A DNA stretch of 40,826 nucleotides from Acholeplasmataceae bacterium (GCA_028685975.1 JAQUCY010000002.1:1-40826), one strand, 5' to 3'. Positions 1 to 8,424 are shown, counted from the stretch's first letter. Notes: generated by a model from the sequence alone, not told the origin. Made by a program: numbers and translations.

Positions 1-1186
1 TTGTCAGAGAAGAAGGTTTTTTCTTTTTAACTTTTTCTTTTTTAATTAAGTTAAACTGTTCAAATTCGATTTCCAAATCATCTAAATCTTTTTTTCCTAA
101 ATTTTCGAAGTTTGCGATAATGTCTTCATGGTATCTCAAAAAGTTATTGGTGATTTCGATTTGTTTTGTAAGATGATCTAAAGATTTTTTTTGTTTGGTG
201 TATTTCGAATAAAATTTTTGAGCATTTTCATTAAGAGTCATCGAATAATCAAGTTCGTAACCTTTAAAACTACTGAAGTGACTTTTTAAATCAAGTCCAG
301 ATGCATATATATCATCGGCTAAGACTCTATATTGGTCATAATCCTGGTTTATTTGATAATCTTCAGATAGTTTTTGTTTCTTGGATTCTAATTTTTTAAC
401 CTCTTTAATTGATATTTCTAGCAAATAGTTTTGAGTTTCTGGTTGTAAAGCATAGTAATAGTTTAATAACTCCGACAAAGTACTGAAATTTTTCTTATCA
501 CCAGTCAATTTCAAATCGATAGCATGAAATACTGTTCTATTAGAAATGTAGATAGTGGGGTTGGTTGGCTCTAAATCTATGTTTATTTTGTTATTGAAAA
601 CAAATTTCGCAAGATCTTTAGAAAACCCCATGTAATTTTTAAAGAGTTCTTCAGGACTTGATAAATAATCTAAATCCTTGAAAATAAAATCTTTTTTATC
701 CTGTGGGAACACTTCATATTGTAGTTTTGGTAATATTGATCTTTTGTCTTCGTTAAAGAGCTTATTGTAACTATCGATAATAATATCATTTTCATCTAAT
801 AATATTAAATTTGAAGATTTTCCCATTACTTCAAAGATTAAGCATCTGTTTACAAAACCTAAAAAGGTATCTACAACCGTAAAACTAAATTTTAAGATTC
901 TGTCTTTTTTATATTGTGTAATGCTTTTAAGCTCGGCGTTTAACAAATGTTTTTTTAAATGAATAATGAAATTCGAAGTTTCAGCATCGACTAAATCATT
1001 CGTAAATCTTAGGTTTGGGCTAGTTAAGTTGAGATCTAATAATAGGTAATAACTTTGACCAAATTGGTAAAATTCTAACAAAAAAGAAGTCTTGGTAGGA
1101 CTTTTGATTTTTCTTAATTTTCCATTTACAATTTTAGGTTCTAATTCACGAACCATTCTGTCTAAAAAATACCCATCTATTGGCAT
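1..1186 (-). CDS. rqcH: Ribosome quality control protein RqcH (NFACT/Rqc2 family), partial
   Basis: Only the first 395 residues are in the window; the 3' end lies beyond base 1. The N-terminus (MPIDGYFLDRMVRELEP) and the segment FEVMGKSSNLILLDE are typical of the NFACT-N domain of RqcH/Rqc2 (old names FbpA/YloA). D95-R96 in QYKKDRILKF match the DR pair known to be needed for alanine tailing in Bacillus RqcH. A NAQKFYSKYTKQKK segment and a long coiled-coil region follow; the NFACT-R domain would be in the missing part. The family binds obstructed 50S subunits carrying a stalled peptidyl-tRNA and adds C-terminal alanine tails. The ATG at 1186 is preceded by GGTGATAAG. It diverges from gmk. Family assignment is firm. 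Confidence 0.9.
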   Translation of the reverse strand, partial: MPIDGYFLDRMVRELEPKIVNGKLRKIKSPTKTSFLLEFYQFGQSYYLLLDLNLTSPNLRFTNDLVDAETSNFIIHLKKHLLNAELKSITQYKKDRILKFSFTVVDTFLGFVNRCLIFEVMGKSSNLILLDENDIIIDSYNKLFNEDKRSILPKLQYEVFPQDKKDFIFKDLDYLSSPEELFKNYMGFSKDLAKFVFNNKINIDLEPTNPTIYISNRTVFHAIDLKLTGDKKNFSTLSELLNYYYALQPETQNYLLEISIKEVKKLESKKQKLSEDYQINQDYDQYRVLADDIYASGLDLKSHFSSFKGYELDYSMTLNENAQKFYSKYTKQKKSLDHLTKQIEITNNFLRYHEDIIANFENLGKKDLDDLEIEFEQFNLIKKEKVKKKKPSSLT

Positions 1187-1201
1187 CTTATCACCAAAAT
1201 T

Positions 1202-1207
1202 AGTATA
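1202..1207 (-). promoter_or_regulatory. Probable extended -10 of rqcH
   Basis: Read on the minus strand the sequence is ATGTTATACT, an extended -10 (TG-T-TATACT) about 15 bases upstream of the rqcH ATG. No convincing -35 is visible. The assignment rests on motif and position only. Confidence 0.45.
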
Positions 1208-1260
1208 ACATATTTTAGCTTAAATAGAGAAAAAAACGATGAAAAAGTTTCAAGTATTCC

Positions 1261-1289
1261 TTTACTATTTATCAATTGTGGGTTATAAT
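1261..1289 (+). promoter_or_regulatory. Promoter of gmk-rpoZ
   Basis: TTTACT at 1261-1266 and TATAAT at 1284-1289 are separated by 17 bases, upstream of gmk. The -10 is perfect and the -35 matches 4 of 6 consensus bases. Confidence 0.6.
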
Positions 1290-1333
1290 GATAGGTAATA
1301 TAAAAATATTTTCTTAGGGGGCAGGTGATTAGG

Positions 1334-1951
1334 ATGAAACTCAATGATAAAGGTTTACTTATAGTCCTTTCAGGTCCTTCAGGTGTTGGTAAAAGCACAG
1401 TAAGAAAAGCATTATTCAACAAAAAAGGGCATGATCTTGTCTATTCAATATCTATGACAACTAGAAAACCAAGAGCTGGTGAAGTTGATGGTGTAGATTA
1501 CTATTTTGTTGATAAACCTACCTTTGAGAAAAGAATTAAAGAAGGCAAGTTTCTTGAATGGGCAGAGTTTGTGGGAAATTATTATGGAACCCCAAAAGAC
1601 AAAGTTGAAGAACAACTGGCAAAAGGTCATGAAGTTGTCTTAGAAATTGAAGTTGCTGGCGCATTACAAGTAAGGAACCAAATGCCTGATGCTGTGTTTA
1701 TCTTCATTGTTCCACCAGGAAAACAAGCTTTATATGCGAGGCTTAAAATAAGAGATACAGAACCAGAAAGCATTATCCAAGAACGGATTGAAAAAGCTGA
1801 TCGAGAATTCTTATTAGCGCACAAATATGATTACATCGTGGTGAATGATGATGTCAACAATGCTGCTGATCGTATTATGAATATTATTCGTGCGGAACAC
1901 GCAAAAACAGAAAGAACCATTCATCAATATATGAAGATGTTAGGAGAGTAA
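1334..1951 (+). CDS. gmk: Guanylate kinase
   Basis: This 205-residue enzyme phosphorylates GMP to GDP with ATP in purine nucleotide synthesis. It has the P-loop GPSGVGKST at residues 14-22 and the GMP-binding segment SMTTRKPRAGEVDGVDYYF, and its length is normal for the family. An in-frame GTG lies nine bases upstream at 1325, but it is part of the ribosome binding site AGGTGATT, so I chose the ATG at 1334. It is followed after two bases by rpoZ, the usual gmk-rpoZ pair of Firmicutes, so the two are probably co-transcribed from the promoter at 1261-1289. Confidence 0.96.
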   Translation: MKLNDKGLLIVLSGPSGVGKSTVRKALFNKKGHDLVYSISMTTRKPRAGEVDGVDYYFVDKPTFEKRIKEGKFLEWAEFVGNYYGTPKDKVEEQLAKGHEVVLEIEVAGALQVRNQMPDAVFIFIVPPGKQALYARLKIRDTEPESIIQERIEKADREFLLAHKYDYIVVNDDVNNAADRIMNIIRAEHAKTERTIHQYMKMLGE

Positions 1952-1953
1952 AA

Positions 1954-2181
1954 ATGGAAAAAAACCAACAAGGTATGAGATACCCATCAATTGATAACTT
2001 ATTAGATGTTGTTAATTCAAAATATAAGTTAGCATACATTGCTGCTAAAAGAGCTAAAACAATTCAATTTGAAGGCACTTCATTAGAAGAATACAAATGT
2101 GTTAAACCGGTAGGAATTGCATTAGAAGAAATATTAGCGGGTAAAATTACAGTAGAATTTGAAGAAAAAGCAGAAGAATAA
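1954..2181 (+). CDS. rpoZ: RNA polymerase omega subunit
   Basis: This is a 75-residue omega subunit, a small chaperone-like component that helps beta-prime assemble into RNA polymerase. The conserved N-terminal helix region reads RYPSIDNLLDVVNSKYKL followed by AAKRAK, the family signature, and the C-terminus is short and acidic. It starts two bases after the gmk stop, and the coding end overlaps the transcription terminator at 2167-2195. Omega proteins of this size are normal in Firmicutes and relatives. Confidence 0.92.
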   Translation: MEKNQQGMRYPSIDNLLDVVNSKYKLAYIAAKRAKTIQFEGTSLEEYKCVKPVGIALEEILAGKITVEFEEKAEE

Positions 2182-2195
2182 CATCTGCTTTTTTT
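2167..2195 (+). terminator. Terminator of gmk-rpoZ
   Basis: AAAGCAGA (2167-2174) pairs with TCTGCTTT (2184-2191) and runs into a T-tract. The hairpin contains the rpoZ stop codon. Confidence 0.75.
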
Positions 2196-2235
2196 ATTGT
2201 TCAGTGAAATATGATAAAATATAGATGGTGATAAC

Positions 2236-3990
2236 TTGGAACTTATAAAAGAAAAACTTAAACTACTTCCTGATCAACCAGGTAGTTATCAGTTCTATAA
2301 TAAATTTGGTAAAATCATCTATGTCGGTAAAGCTAAAAACTTGAAAAGTAGAGTTAAAAGTTATTTTACTGGAGCTCATAACTTGAAAACGACAAAATTA
2401 GTCAGCGAGATTGCTGATTTTTCGACGATAATTACTAAGACTGAAAGAGAAGCTTTAATCTTAGAATTGAATTTAATTAAAGAAAATCTACCCAAATACA
2501 ACATTAAATTAACTGATGATTCTACTTACCCATTTATTGTCATTACGAATGGAATTGCACCGAAAATAATGGTTTCAAGAGAACCTAATAAAGGAAATGG
2601 CACATATTTTGGACCTTATCCAAATGTATATAGTGCTAAAGAAACAGTCCGGTTATTAAATAAAATCTATCCGGTTAGGAAGTGTGACAAATTACCTAAA
2701 AAGGCCTGTTTATATTATCATATGAACCAATGTTTAGCACCTTGTATCGCTAAAGAACCAATAAACTGGGATCCAATATTAAATGAAGTAAAAGTATTTT
2801 TAAAAGGCGATACTAAAAAAGTGAAAGATAAGTTAAAAGAAGAAATGTATTTAGCGAGCGAAGAACTGAAATTTGAGAAAGCGTTAGAGTATAAAAACCT
2901 TATTGATCATATTGATCACACCACAGAGAAACAATTAATGAATCTGAATGATTTTAAAGATAGAGACTTTATTGCTTATGCGAGTGATGAAGAAGACATT
3001 AGTTTACAGATATTGAAAATGAGAAGTGGTAAAATAGTTGATTCTAGCACTGATATTTTTCCTAAATATTTGGATGCTTCTGAACAAGTAATCACTTATT
3101 TGTATCAATATTATGATACTTACCCAATGCCAGATGAAGTTCTATTTCAAGATTTGTTTTCACCTGAATCATTAATGGAAGCATTTGGAAAGAAAGCGAT
3201 TATTCCAAAAATAGGTGACAAGAAAAAACTAGTTGATCTAACTTATAAGAATGCGTTATATGATTTAGAAAATGAAAGGTTACTACATAAAAATGTCTCT
3301 GAAAAAATTAGTGAAGCCCAGGAAGCTTTTAAAGATTTATTAGGTTTAGATAATATATCTAGGATTGATATATTCGATAATGCACATCTTTTTGGGGCTA
3401 ACCCAATAAGTTGTATGGTGGTATATAAAGATGGAAAACCAGCTAAAAACTATTACCGTAAATACAAACTAAAAAACACTAAAAAAGGTGATGACTATGG
3501 TGCGTTTAAAGAAGTTATCTATAGAAGGTGCCAAAAAGCTCTCTTTGAGAAACAAGAATTGCCTGATATGATTCTAGTAGATGGTGGTAAAGGTCAAGTT
3601 AGTAGCGCACTTTTTATCATAGAATCCTTAGGTTTATCGATACCAGTAGTCGGTTTAAAGAAAAATGACAAACACCAATTAGATGCTTTGGTGTATAATA
3701 ATAATGATGTTCCTTTAGAAAAAGGCACTTACCTATATACTTTGTTAGGTAAAATGAGTGAAGAAGTACATAGATTTGCGATAACTTTCCACCGCCAACA
3801 ACGCTCTAAAACTTTAATGAAAAGTAAACTAGATGATATAAAAGGGGTTGGATCTGTTAGAAAAAGAAAATTGTTAGATAAGTTTATCACTATAGATAAC
3901 ATGATCCAAGGTTCTATAGATGATTATAAAAGTATTGGTATTAATGAAACATTAAGAGAGAGTATCATTAACCAATTAAAAGAAAGTTGA
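2236..3990 (+). CDS. uvrC: Excinuclease ABC subunit C
   Basis: UvrC makes both incisions around UvrAB-bound DNA damage in nucleotide excision repair. The 584-residue protein shows the N-terminal GIY-YIG nuclease (PGSYQFYNKFGKIIYVGKAKNL), a Cys cluster around residues 152-172 (CDKLPKKACLYYHMNQC), a UVR motif near residue 215 and the RNase H-like nuclease. That nuclease includes IDIFDNAHLFGA, ILVDGGKGQ and HRFAITFHRQ, so the expected Asp/Asp/His positions are kept. Helix-hairpin-helix motifs (DDIKGVGSVRKRKLL) close it. The start is TTG at 2236, chosen because GGTGATAA lies immediately upstream; no in-frame ATG fits. The downstream exonuclease begins five bases after the TGA stop, so the two probably share a transcript. 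Confidence 0.95.
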   Translation: MELIKEKLKLLPDQPGSYQFYNKFGKIIYVGKAKNLKSRVKSYFTGAHNLKTTKLVSEIADFSTIITKTEREALILELNLIKENLPKYNIKLTDDSTYPFIVITNGIAPKIMVSREPNKGNGTYFGPYPNVYSAKETVRLLNKIYPVRKCDKLPKKACLYYHMNQCLAPCIAKEPINWDPILNEVKVFLKGDTKKVKDKLKEEMYLASEELKFEKALEYKNLIDHIDHTTEKQLMNLNDFKDRDFIAYASDEEDISLQILKMRSGKIVDSSTDIFPKYLDASEQVITYLYQYYDTYPMPDEVLFQDLFSPESLMEAFGKKAIIPKIGDKKKLVDLTYKNALYDLENERLLHKNVSEKISEAQEAFKDLLGLDNISRIDIFDNAHLFGANPISCMVVYKDGKPAKNYYRKYKLKNTKKGDDYGAFKEVIYRRCQKALFEKQELPDMILVDGGKGQVSSALFIIESLGLSIPVVGLKKNDKHQLDALVYNNNDVPLEKGTYLYTLLGKMSEEVHRFAITFHRQQRSKTLMKSKLDDIKGVGSVRKRKLLDKFITIDNMIQGSIDDYKSIGINETLRESIINQLKES

Positions 3991-3994
3991 TTGT

Positions 3995-4840
3995 ATGAAA
4001 CGTGTAATTAGACAAATAGATGAAGAAAACAAAATTTTTGGTTGCTTAATTAGTGGCAATATGACTTATTTTTATTTAACTAAATCTCAAGCTAAGAAAT
4101 ACTTTGATTATTTAGATATTGGTGTATTTGTTGATTTTAAAGTCTTTGATCAAATTAAAGTTATTGACAAAAAGAAATGCTATAAAGTAAGCCACTTTAA
4201 CTCAATTGAAAGAAAAACAAATAGAACTACACTATCACTTTTTGATTTAAATAAGCTAAGAAGTAATATGAAATTAGTATTAGAGGGTTTTGATTATTAT
4301 TTATTCTTAGATTTAGAAATGACTATGCCGCCTTATTATAAAACCGAGTTTGAAGCTGAAATTATCCAAATAGGTTACCTATTAACGAATGCTTCAGGTG
4401 AAACCATACGACAAAACCAATATTATATTAACCCAACTAAATATCAAACAATTTCTAAAAGAACTTTAAAATTCTTGCAGGTAGAAAGAACTCAGTTTGA
4501 TAATGTCCCCTCTTATGATTATTTTTATAAAGATTTTAAAGATATAATTGATACTTATGATCCTAAAATTGTCGTTTGGGGAAGAAATGATCAACTTGCA
4601 TTGGATGCATCTTATATAATTAACAAAGTTAAACCACTTACAAACAATAGTTCATTTATAAATTTACTTCAAGTCCATAAGAATTATTACAATTTAACTG
4701 ATGATATTGGATTGTTCAAAAGTTATGAGTTCTATTATGGTGGTTCTTATGATCAAGCCCATAATGCTTTTACTGATGCATTAGTCACAATGCATGTGTT
4801 CAAGGGTTTAATTAGCACTATGAAAGAACATGATAAATAA
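3995..4840 (+). CDS. DEDDh 3'-5' exonuclease, KapD/ERI-1-like, with N-terminal extension
   Basis: Residues 100-275 form a DEDDh exonuclease domain: D106 and E108 in YYLFLDLEMT, D199 in VVWGRNDQLALD, H256 and D261 in AHNAFTDA. The spacing and the FLDLEMT/WGxxD style resemble KapD and ERI-1-like exonucleases, which trim RNA or DNA 3' ends. The first 95 residues are a separate, strand-rich segment (FGCLISGNMTYFYLTKSQ) that is not part of the nuclease fold and that I cannot assign. The gene starts five bases after the uvrC stop and shares its likely transcript, ending at a strong hairpin terminator. The nuclease call is secure, the substrate is unknown, and a DNA-repair role from its position is only a guess. 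Confidence 0.8.
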   Translation: MKRVIRQIDEENKIFGCLISGNMTYFYLTKSQAKKYFDYLDIGVFVDFKVFDQIKVIDKKKCYKVSHFNSIERKTNRTTLSLFDLNKLRSNMKLVLEGFDYYLFLDLEMTMPPYYKTEFEAEIIQIGYLLTNASGETIRQNQYYINPTKYQTISKRTLKFLQVERTQFDNVPSYDYFYKDFKDIIDTYDPKIVVWGRNDQLALDASYIINKVKPLTNNSSFINLLQVHKNYYNLTDDIGLFKSYEFYYGGSYDQAHNAFTDALVTMHVFKGLISTMKEHDK

Positions 4841-4880
4841 AAAGAAGTTGCGAAATATTAAAATATCGCAACTTCTTTTT
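4839..4880. terminator. Bidirectional terminator between exonuclease gene and rnjA
   Basis: There is a 15-base-pair perfect stem: 4839-4853 (AAAAAGAAGTTGCGA) with 4866-4880. A-tract and T-tract flanks mean it works in both directions, serving the convergent exonuclease gene and rnjA. Confidence 0.93.
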
Positions 4881-4891
4881 ATAATACACGA

Positions 4892-6568
4892 TTAAACATT
4901 CATAATGATTGAAATTAACATAGGTCGTCTTTGGGTTAAATCATAAATGTAACTAGATAAGTCTGATTCAATAAATGATTTAATTTTTTCAGTTGGATAG
5001 TTCTTAGGTCGGTGGTTGAAATAACTTTCTTGAGCCTTATTTTGGATCATGTTAATCATTTCTTCATTACCTTTCATGTAAATAAATCCTCTTGAAACGA
5101 TGGTTGGTGTGGTAATTAAACTACCGTCTTCTTTGGTAGATAAAACGACAGCTAAAACACCATCTTCGGAAAGTTCCTTACGTTCTTTAAGTAAGGTCGT
5201 TCCAGTCGAACCGATGCCTAAACCGTCGATATAAACATCGCCAGCTTTGATCGTTCCAGCGAGTCTCAATGAGTCTTCAGTTAATGCCGCAACATCTCCA
5301 TTATCCATAATGAGGATGTTTTCTTTTTTAACACCTAAATTAACAGCTAAATCTTTATGTTTTTTCAACATACGGTGTTCACCATGCATAGGAATAAAGA
5401 ATTTAGGTTTTGTTAAAGCCAGCATCAACATTAAGTCTTGTTGAGCACCGTGTCCTGAGGTGTGAGTATCAGCCACTGGACCATTAACAATTACTTCGAC
5501 TCCCTTACGGTAGAGTAAATCAATAATTCTGTTGACACCTTCTTGATTTCCAGGTATTGGACTAGAAGAAAAAATGACTGTATCGTTAGGTTGAACTTTG
5601 ATTTGTCGATGGGTGTTAGCAGCAATTCTTGATAAAGCTGCCATTGGTTCACCTTGAGAACCAGTTGATAAAATAGTAACTTCATTAGCTGGATAGCTAT
5701 TGATTTCATCAGGGGTTACTATTGTACCTTTAGGTGCTTTTATATAGCCTGTTTCCATTCCTATTTGCATCGCTTTTTCCATCGAGCGTCCTATAACGGC
5801 AACTTTTCTACCATTAAGGTAAGAAGCAGTTACTATTTGTTGCATACGGTACATATTAGAAGCAAACGTCGCAATAATAATTCGTCCTTTAAGATTAGAG
5901 AAAATATCTGTAATTGATTCTCCAATCGTTCTTTCTGATGGTGTTGTTCCAGGTACCAGTGCATTGGTAGAGTCAGAAAGTAAACATAATACACCTTCAC
6001 TACCTATTTTTGACAATTTATCAAATTCGGCTTGTGGACCAACTGGTGTGTAGTCAACTTTAAAATCACCTGTATGGAATATATGTCCGTAAGGTGTCTT
6101 AAAATCTATTCCAAACATATCAGGAATAGAATGGTTTAGTCTTATAAAACTAATTTCAGTTTTGCCAAATGTGAAAATATGATGGGCTTTAAAACTGACA
6201 ATTTTAGGGACTTTTAGGTTTTCGTGTTCAGTGAGTTTGTTGGCAATTAAGTCTACAGCGATTCCGCTCGCGTAAATAACAGGTATTTTTACTTGTTTAA
6301 GTAAATAAGGGATACCCCCGATATGATCTTCATGGCCATGGGTAATAAAAAGACCCACTATTCTTTCTTCATTTTTAACCAAATAATCATAATCAGGTAT
6401 CACATAATCTATACCTAGTAGTGTATTATCAGGAAACATAATTCCTGCATCTACGATAAAAATCTTATCTTCTATTTCATAAATATAAGTATTTTTTCCA
6501 ACCTCGCCTAAACCACCTAACGCAAAAATCCCAATTTCATTGGTATTTAACAATGTGTTTCGGCTCAA
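4892..6568 (-). CDS. rnjA: Ribonuclease J (RNase J1 type)
   Basis: This 558-residue metallo-beta-lactamase/beta-CASP ribonuclease has 5'-3' exonuclease and endonuclease activity and is central to mRNA decay and rRNA maturation. It has FALGGLGEVGKNTY, the metal motif THGHEDHIGG (HxHxDH), HTGDFKVDYTPVG, LSDSTNA, the beta-CASP segment GRSMEKAMQIG, TGSQGEPMAALSRIA and HTSGHGAQQDL. It closes with RRPMLISIIMNV, very like the RNase J1 C-terminus. The start is TTG at 6568, supported by AAGGAGGA about seven bases upstream. J1 rather than J2 is judged from overall similarity to the remembered Bacillus J1 sequence. Confidence 0.93.
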   Translation of the reverse strand: MSRNTLLNTNEIGIFALGGLGEVGKNTYIYEIEDKIFIVDAGIMFPDNTLLGIDYVIPDYDYLVKNEERIVGLFITHGHEDHIGGIPYLLKQVKIPVIYASGIAVDLIANKLTEHENLKVPKIVSFKAHHIFTFGKTEISFIRLNHSIPDMFGIDFKTPYGHIFHTGDFKVDYTPVGPQAEFDKLSKIGSEGVLCLLSDSTNALVPGTTPSERTIGESITDIFSNLKGRIIIATFASNMYRMQQIVTASYLNGRKVAVIGRSMEKAMQIGMETGYIKAPKGTIVTPDEINSYPANEVTILSTGSQGEPMAALSRIAANTHRQIKVQPNDTVIFSSSPIPGNQEGVNRIIDLLYRKGVEVIVNGPVADTHTSGHGAQQDLMLMLALTKPKFFIPMHGEHRMLKKHKDLAVNLGVKKENILIMDNGDVAALTEDSLRLAGTIKAGDVYIDGLGIGSTGTTLLKERKELSEDGVLAVVLSTKEDGSLITTPTIVSRGFIYMKGNEEMINMIQNKAQESYFNHRPKNYPTEKIKSFIESDLSSYIYDLTQRRPMLISIIMNV

Positions 6569-6611
6569 AATAAATCCTCCTTATAGTTTTTTGTTTGTAT
6601 AAACATCTTCA

Positions 6612-6641
6612 TTACCATTTTACACTAAAATCTTGTATAAT
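6612..6641 (+). promoter_or_regulatory. Probable promoter of the HAD gene at 6682
   Basis: TTACCA at 6612-6617 and TATAAT at 6636-6641 have an 18-base spacer. The elements interdigitate with a minus-strand promoter for rnjA. Confidence 0.5.
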
Positions 6642-6644
6642 CAA
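6617..6644 (-). promoter_or_regulatory. Probable promoter of rnjA
   Basis: On the minus strand, TTGATT (6644-6639) and TAAAAT (6622-6617) are separated by 16 bases. This overlaps the plus-strand promoter of the neighbouring HAD gene. Confidence 0.45.
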
Positions 6645-6681
6645 ATTATGCGCAATTAATTTTACAAGAAAAGGTGAATTT

Positions 6682-7458
6682 ATGAAGACAATGTTATTCT
6701 TTGATGTTGATGGAACGTTATTTGATAATAAAAATTTAAAAGTGTGGGAAAGTACCACAAAGGCTATTAAAGCACTTGCCCAAAATAAAGATTATATCTT
6801 AGGACTTGCCACTGGTAGAAGCTATAGTCAACTTAACGCAATCGCTGAATTGCTTCCTTATTTCAGTTATAAAGTGTTAATTAATGGTGCGACTGCTTAT
6901 CATAATGAGGAATTCTTGTTCGGTAAAAGTATGAATAAACAAGACACCGAACATATATTCAAATATGCTCAAACTAGAGGTTTTGGGGTTGCATATATAG
7001 GGGCAAAGGAATTTGCCATTTCTGATTTAACTGACGCTTCTAGAGCAAGTCTTCGGGACTATGATTTAAGAATACCGAAGATTGATCCATTCTATCATCA
7101 TTATAATGATATTTATCAAATGTGGGTGTTTTGTCCAAGAGAAGAATATCTAACATTTAAAGAAAAATTTAGTCATTTAACTGTCTATCCTTGGACAACG
7201 GATGGAGTAGACTTAACCAGTAGAGAAGTCAATAAAGGTGTAGCAATTTCAAAAATTAGACAGTTAGAACATGTTGAGAAACTTATATCTTTTGGTGATG
7301 GTGCTAATGACCTAGAAATGTTACAGGTAGCTGATGTTAGTGTTTGTATGGGAAACAGTCAGTATGATTTCTTAAAAAAAGCAGCAACTCATGTTACTGC
7401 TCGCATTGATGAAGATGGTTTAAGCAAAGCGATTTATCATCTAGGCTTGCTTAAGTGA
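6682..7458 (+). CDS. HAD-superfamily (Cof-type) phosphatase
   Basis: This 258-residue HAD hydrolase belongs to the Cof/IIB group. The N-terminal motif FFDVDGTLFD carries the nucleophile and acid Asp residues, ATGRS supplies motif II, and LISFGDGANDLEML gives motif IV Mg-binding acids. A large cap domain lies between, as in sugar-phosphate, FMN or pyridoxal-phosphate phosphatases. The open frame extends upstream to 6595, but ATG 6682 follows AAGGTGAATT and gives the expected N-terminus. It converges with coaD and the last 18 bases of the two genes overlap. The substrate cannot be read from sequence. Confidence 0.85.
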   Translation: MKTMLFFDVDGTLFDNKNLKVWESTTKAIKALAQNKDYILGLATGRSYSQLNAIAELLPYFSYKVLINGATAYHNEEFLFGKSMNKQDTEHIFKYAQTRGFGVAYIGAKEFAISDLTDASRASLRDYDLRIPKIDPFYHHYNDIYQMWVFCPREEYLTFKEKFSHLTVYPWTTDGVDLTSREVNKGVAISKIRQLEHVEKLISFGDGANDLEMLQVADVSVCMGNSQYDFLKKAATHVTARIDEDGLSKAIYHLGLLK

Positions 7459-7932
7459 ACGTTTAATTCCTTTGACAATTTCTTCTTTAATAATTTTTGG
7501 CACATAAGGTGAAATGTCTTGATCATAATAAACCAACTCTCTAATGGCACTACTAGATAAATAAGTGTACAAATAGGTTGGGAATAAGACAATCGTTTCA
7601 ATTCGATTATCAATATTCCGGTTAAAATGATATAGTGCTATCTCTGATTCAAAGTCTTTGATGTTTCTAAGGCCTCTTATCAGTGTTGTTGCCCCTTTTT
7701 CTTCAGCAAACTTAACAACTAAGTCATCGGTCCATGCGACTTCAATATTATCAGCTTTAATAACTTTCTTAATCATATTAACGCGTTCTTCAATCGTGAA
7801 TGTAGAATGTTTATCAATATTAACAGTAACGAGCACATATAATTTATCAACTAATTTAGCTGCTCTTTCCATAATATCGATGTGTCCATTACTTAGAGGA
7901 TCAAAAGATCCTGCATAAACTGCTTTTCTCAT
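7441..7932 (-). CDS. coaD: Phosphopantetheine adenylyltransferase
   Basis: CoaD transfers AMP to 4'-phosphopantetheine, the penultimate step of coenzyme A synthesis. The 163-residue protein has the nucleotidyltransferase motif GSFDPLSNGHIDI (residues 8-20), the family segment TLIRGLRNIKDFESEI and the C-terminal LSSSAIREL phosphate-binding motif. Length and motifs are all as expected. It stands alone on the minus strand, convergent with the HAD gene (18-base overlap) and divergent from a small membrane protein gene. An extended -10 lies upstream. Confidence 0.96.
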   Translation of the reverse strand: MRKAVYAGSFDPLSNGHIDIMERAAKLVDKLYVLVTVNIDKHSTFTIEERVNMIKKVIKADNIEVAWTDDLVVKFAEEKGATTLIRGLRNIKDFESEIALYHFNRNIDNRIETIVLFPTYLYTYLSSSAIRELVYYDQDISPYVPKIIKEEIVKGIKRSLKQA

Positions 7933-7960
7933 GATGATTTCATAGCCTCATTTCGTATTA

Positions 7961-7966
7961 ATTATA
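7961..7966 (-). promoter_or_regulatory. Probable extended -10 of coaD
   Basis: The minus strand reads TATGGTATAATTAA, an extended -10 (TGG-TATAAT) about 30 bases before the coaD ATG. The -35 is unclear. Confidence 0.5.
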
Positions 7967-8034
7967 CCATAATCTCTTATCATTGTTAACAAAAAGAGAT
8001 TTTCTGTGCTAAACTATAAGTGGAGTGATTTTAT

Positions 8035-8424
8035 ATGCAAATGTTAAGAAGAAGTATCGTTTTACAAATAGTATTTTATACAGGGTTCTTTTTTTATGGT
8101 GTTGATTACATATTAAGATTCCTTATCACTAGAGATACCCTATTTAAAGTATTAGAGTTAGTCTTTTTAGGTCTGGTTATTGTGGGTGGCATTATTTGGT
8201 ATTTTATGACTAAAAAAGATGATTTGGTCGTTGTTAACCAAAGAGATACACAACATATTAAAATTGTCTTATATGTGATTGCCGGCGCTTTAATCTTAGG
8301 TATATTCTCATCTTTATTACCGAATTATGAAACGTATTTAATGGTTATCTCTGGTTCGGTGATGAGCCTTGCTTCCCTATATGGATTATACGTTTCGGTA
8401 AAAATATTTATCACAAATGACTAA
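8035..8424 (+). CDS. Small four-helix membrane protein of unknown function
   Basis: This 129-residue hydrophobic protein has four predicted membrane segments at about residues 7-27, 36-59, 76-95 and 100-123. A charged loop after the second (TKKDDLVVVNQRDTQH) splits it into two hairpins. No catalytic or metal-binding motif is visible and I do not recognise the family. ATG 8035 follows GGAGTGATTTT, a good ribosome binding site in this genome. It is a single-gene unit ending in a strong hairpin terminator, convergent with the zinc regulator gene. Coding is likely; function is unknown. Confidence 0.65.
   Translation: MQMLRRSIVLQIVFYTGFFFYGVDYILRFLITRDTLFKVLELVFLGLVIVGGIIWYFMTKKDDLVVVNQRDTQHIKIVLYVIAGALILGIFSSLLPNYETYLMVISGSVMSLASLYGLYVSVKIFITND

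Noticed and set aside
1325-1333. GTG start of gmk (likewise GTG 12915, 17646 and 24207)
   Set aside because: The GTG is inside the AGGTGAT-type ribosome binding site itself, and a better-placed ATG follows nine bases later in every case.
6595-6681. 29-codon N-terminal extension of the HAD phosphatase
   Set aside because: It covers the promoter region. HAD proteins of this type start a few residues before the DxD motif, as ATG 6682 does.
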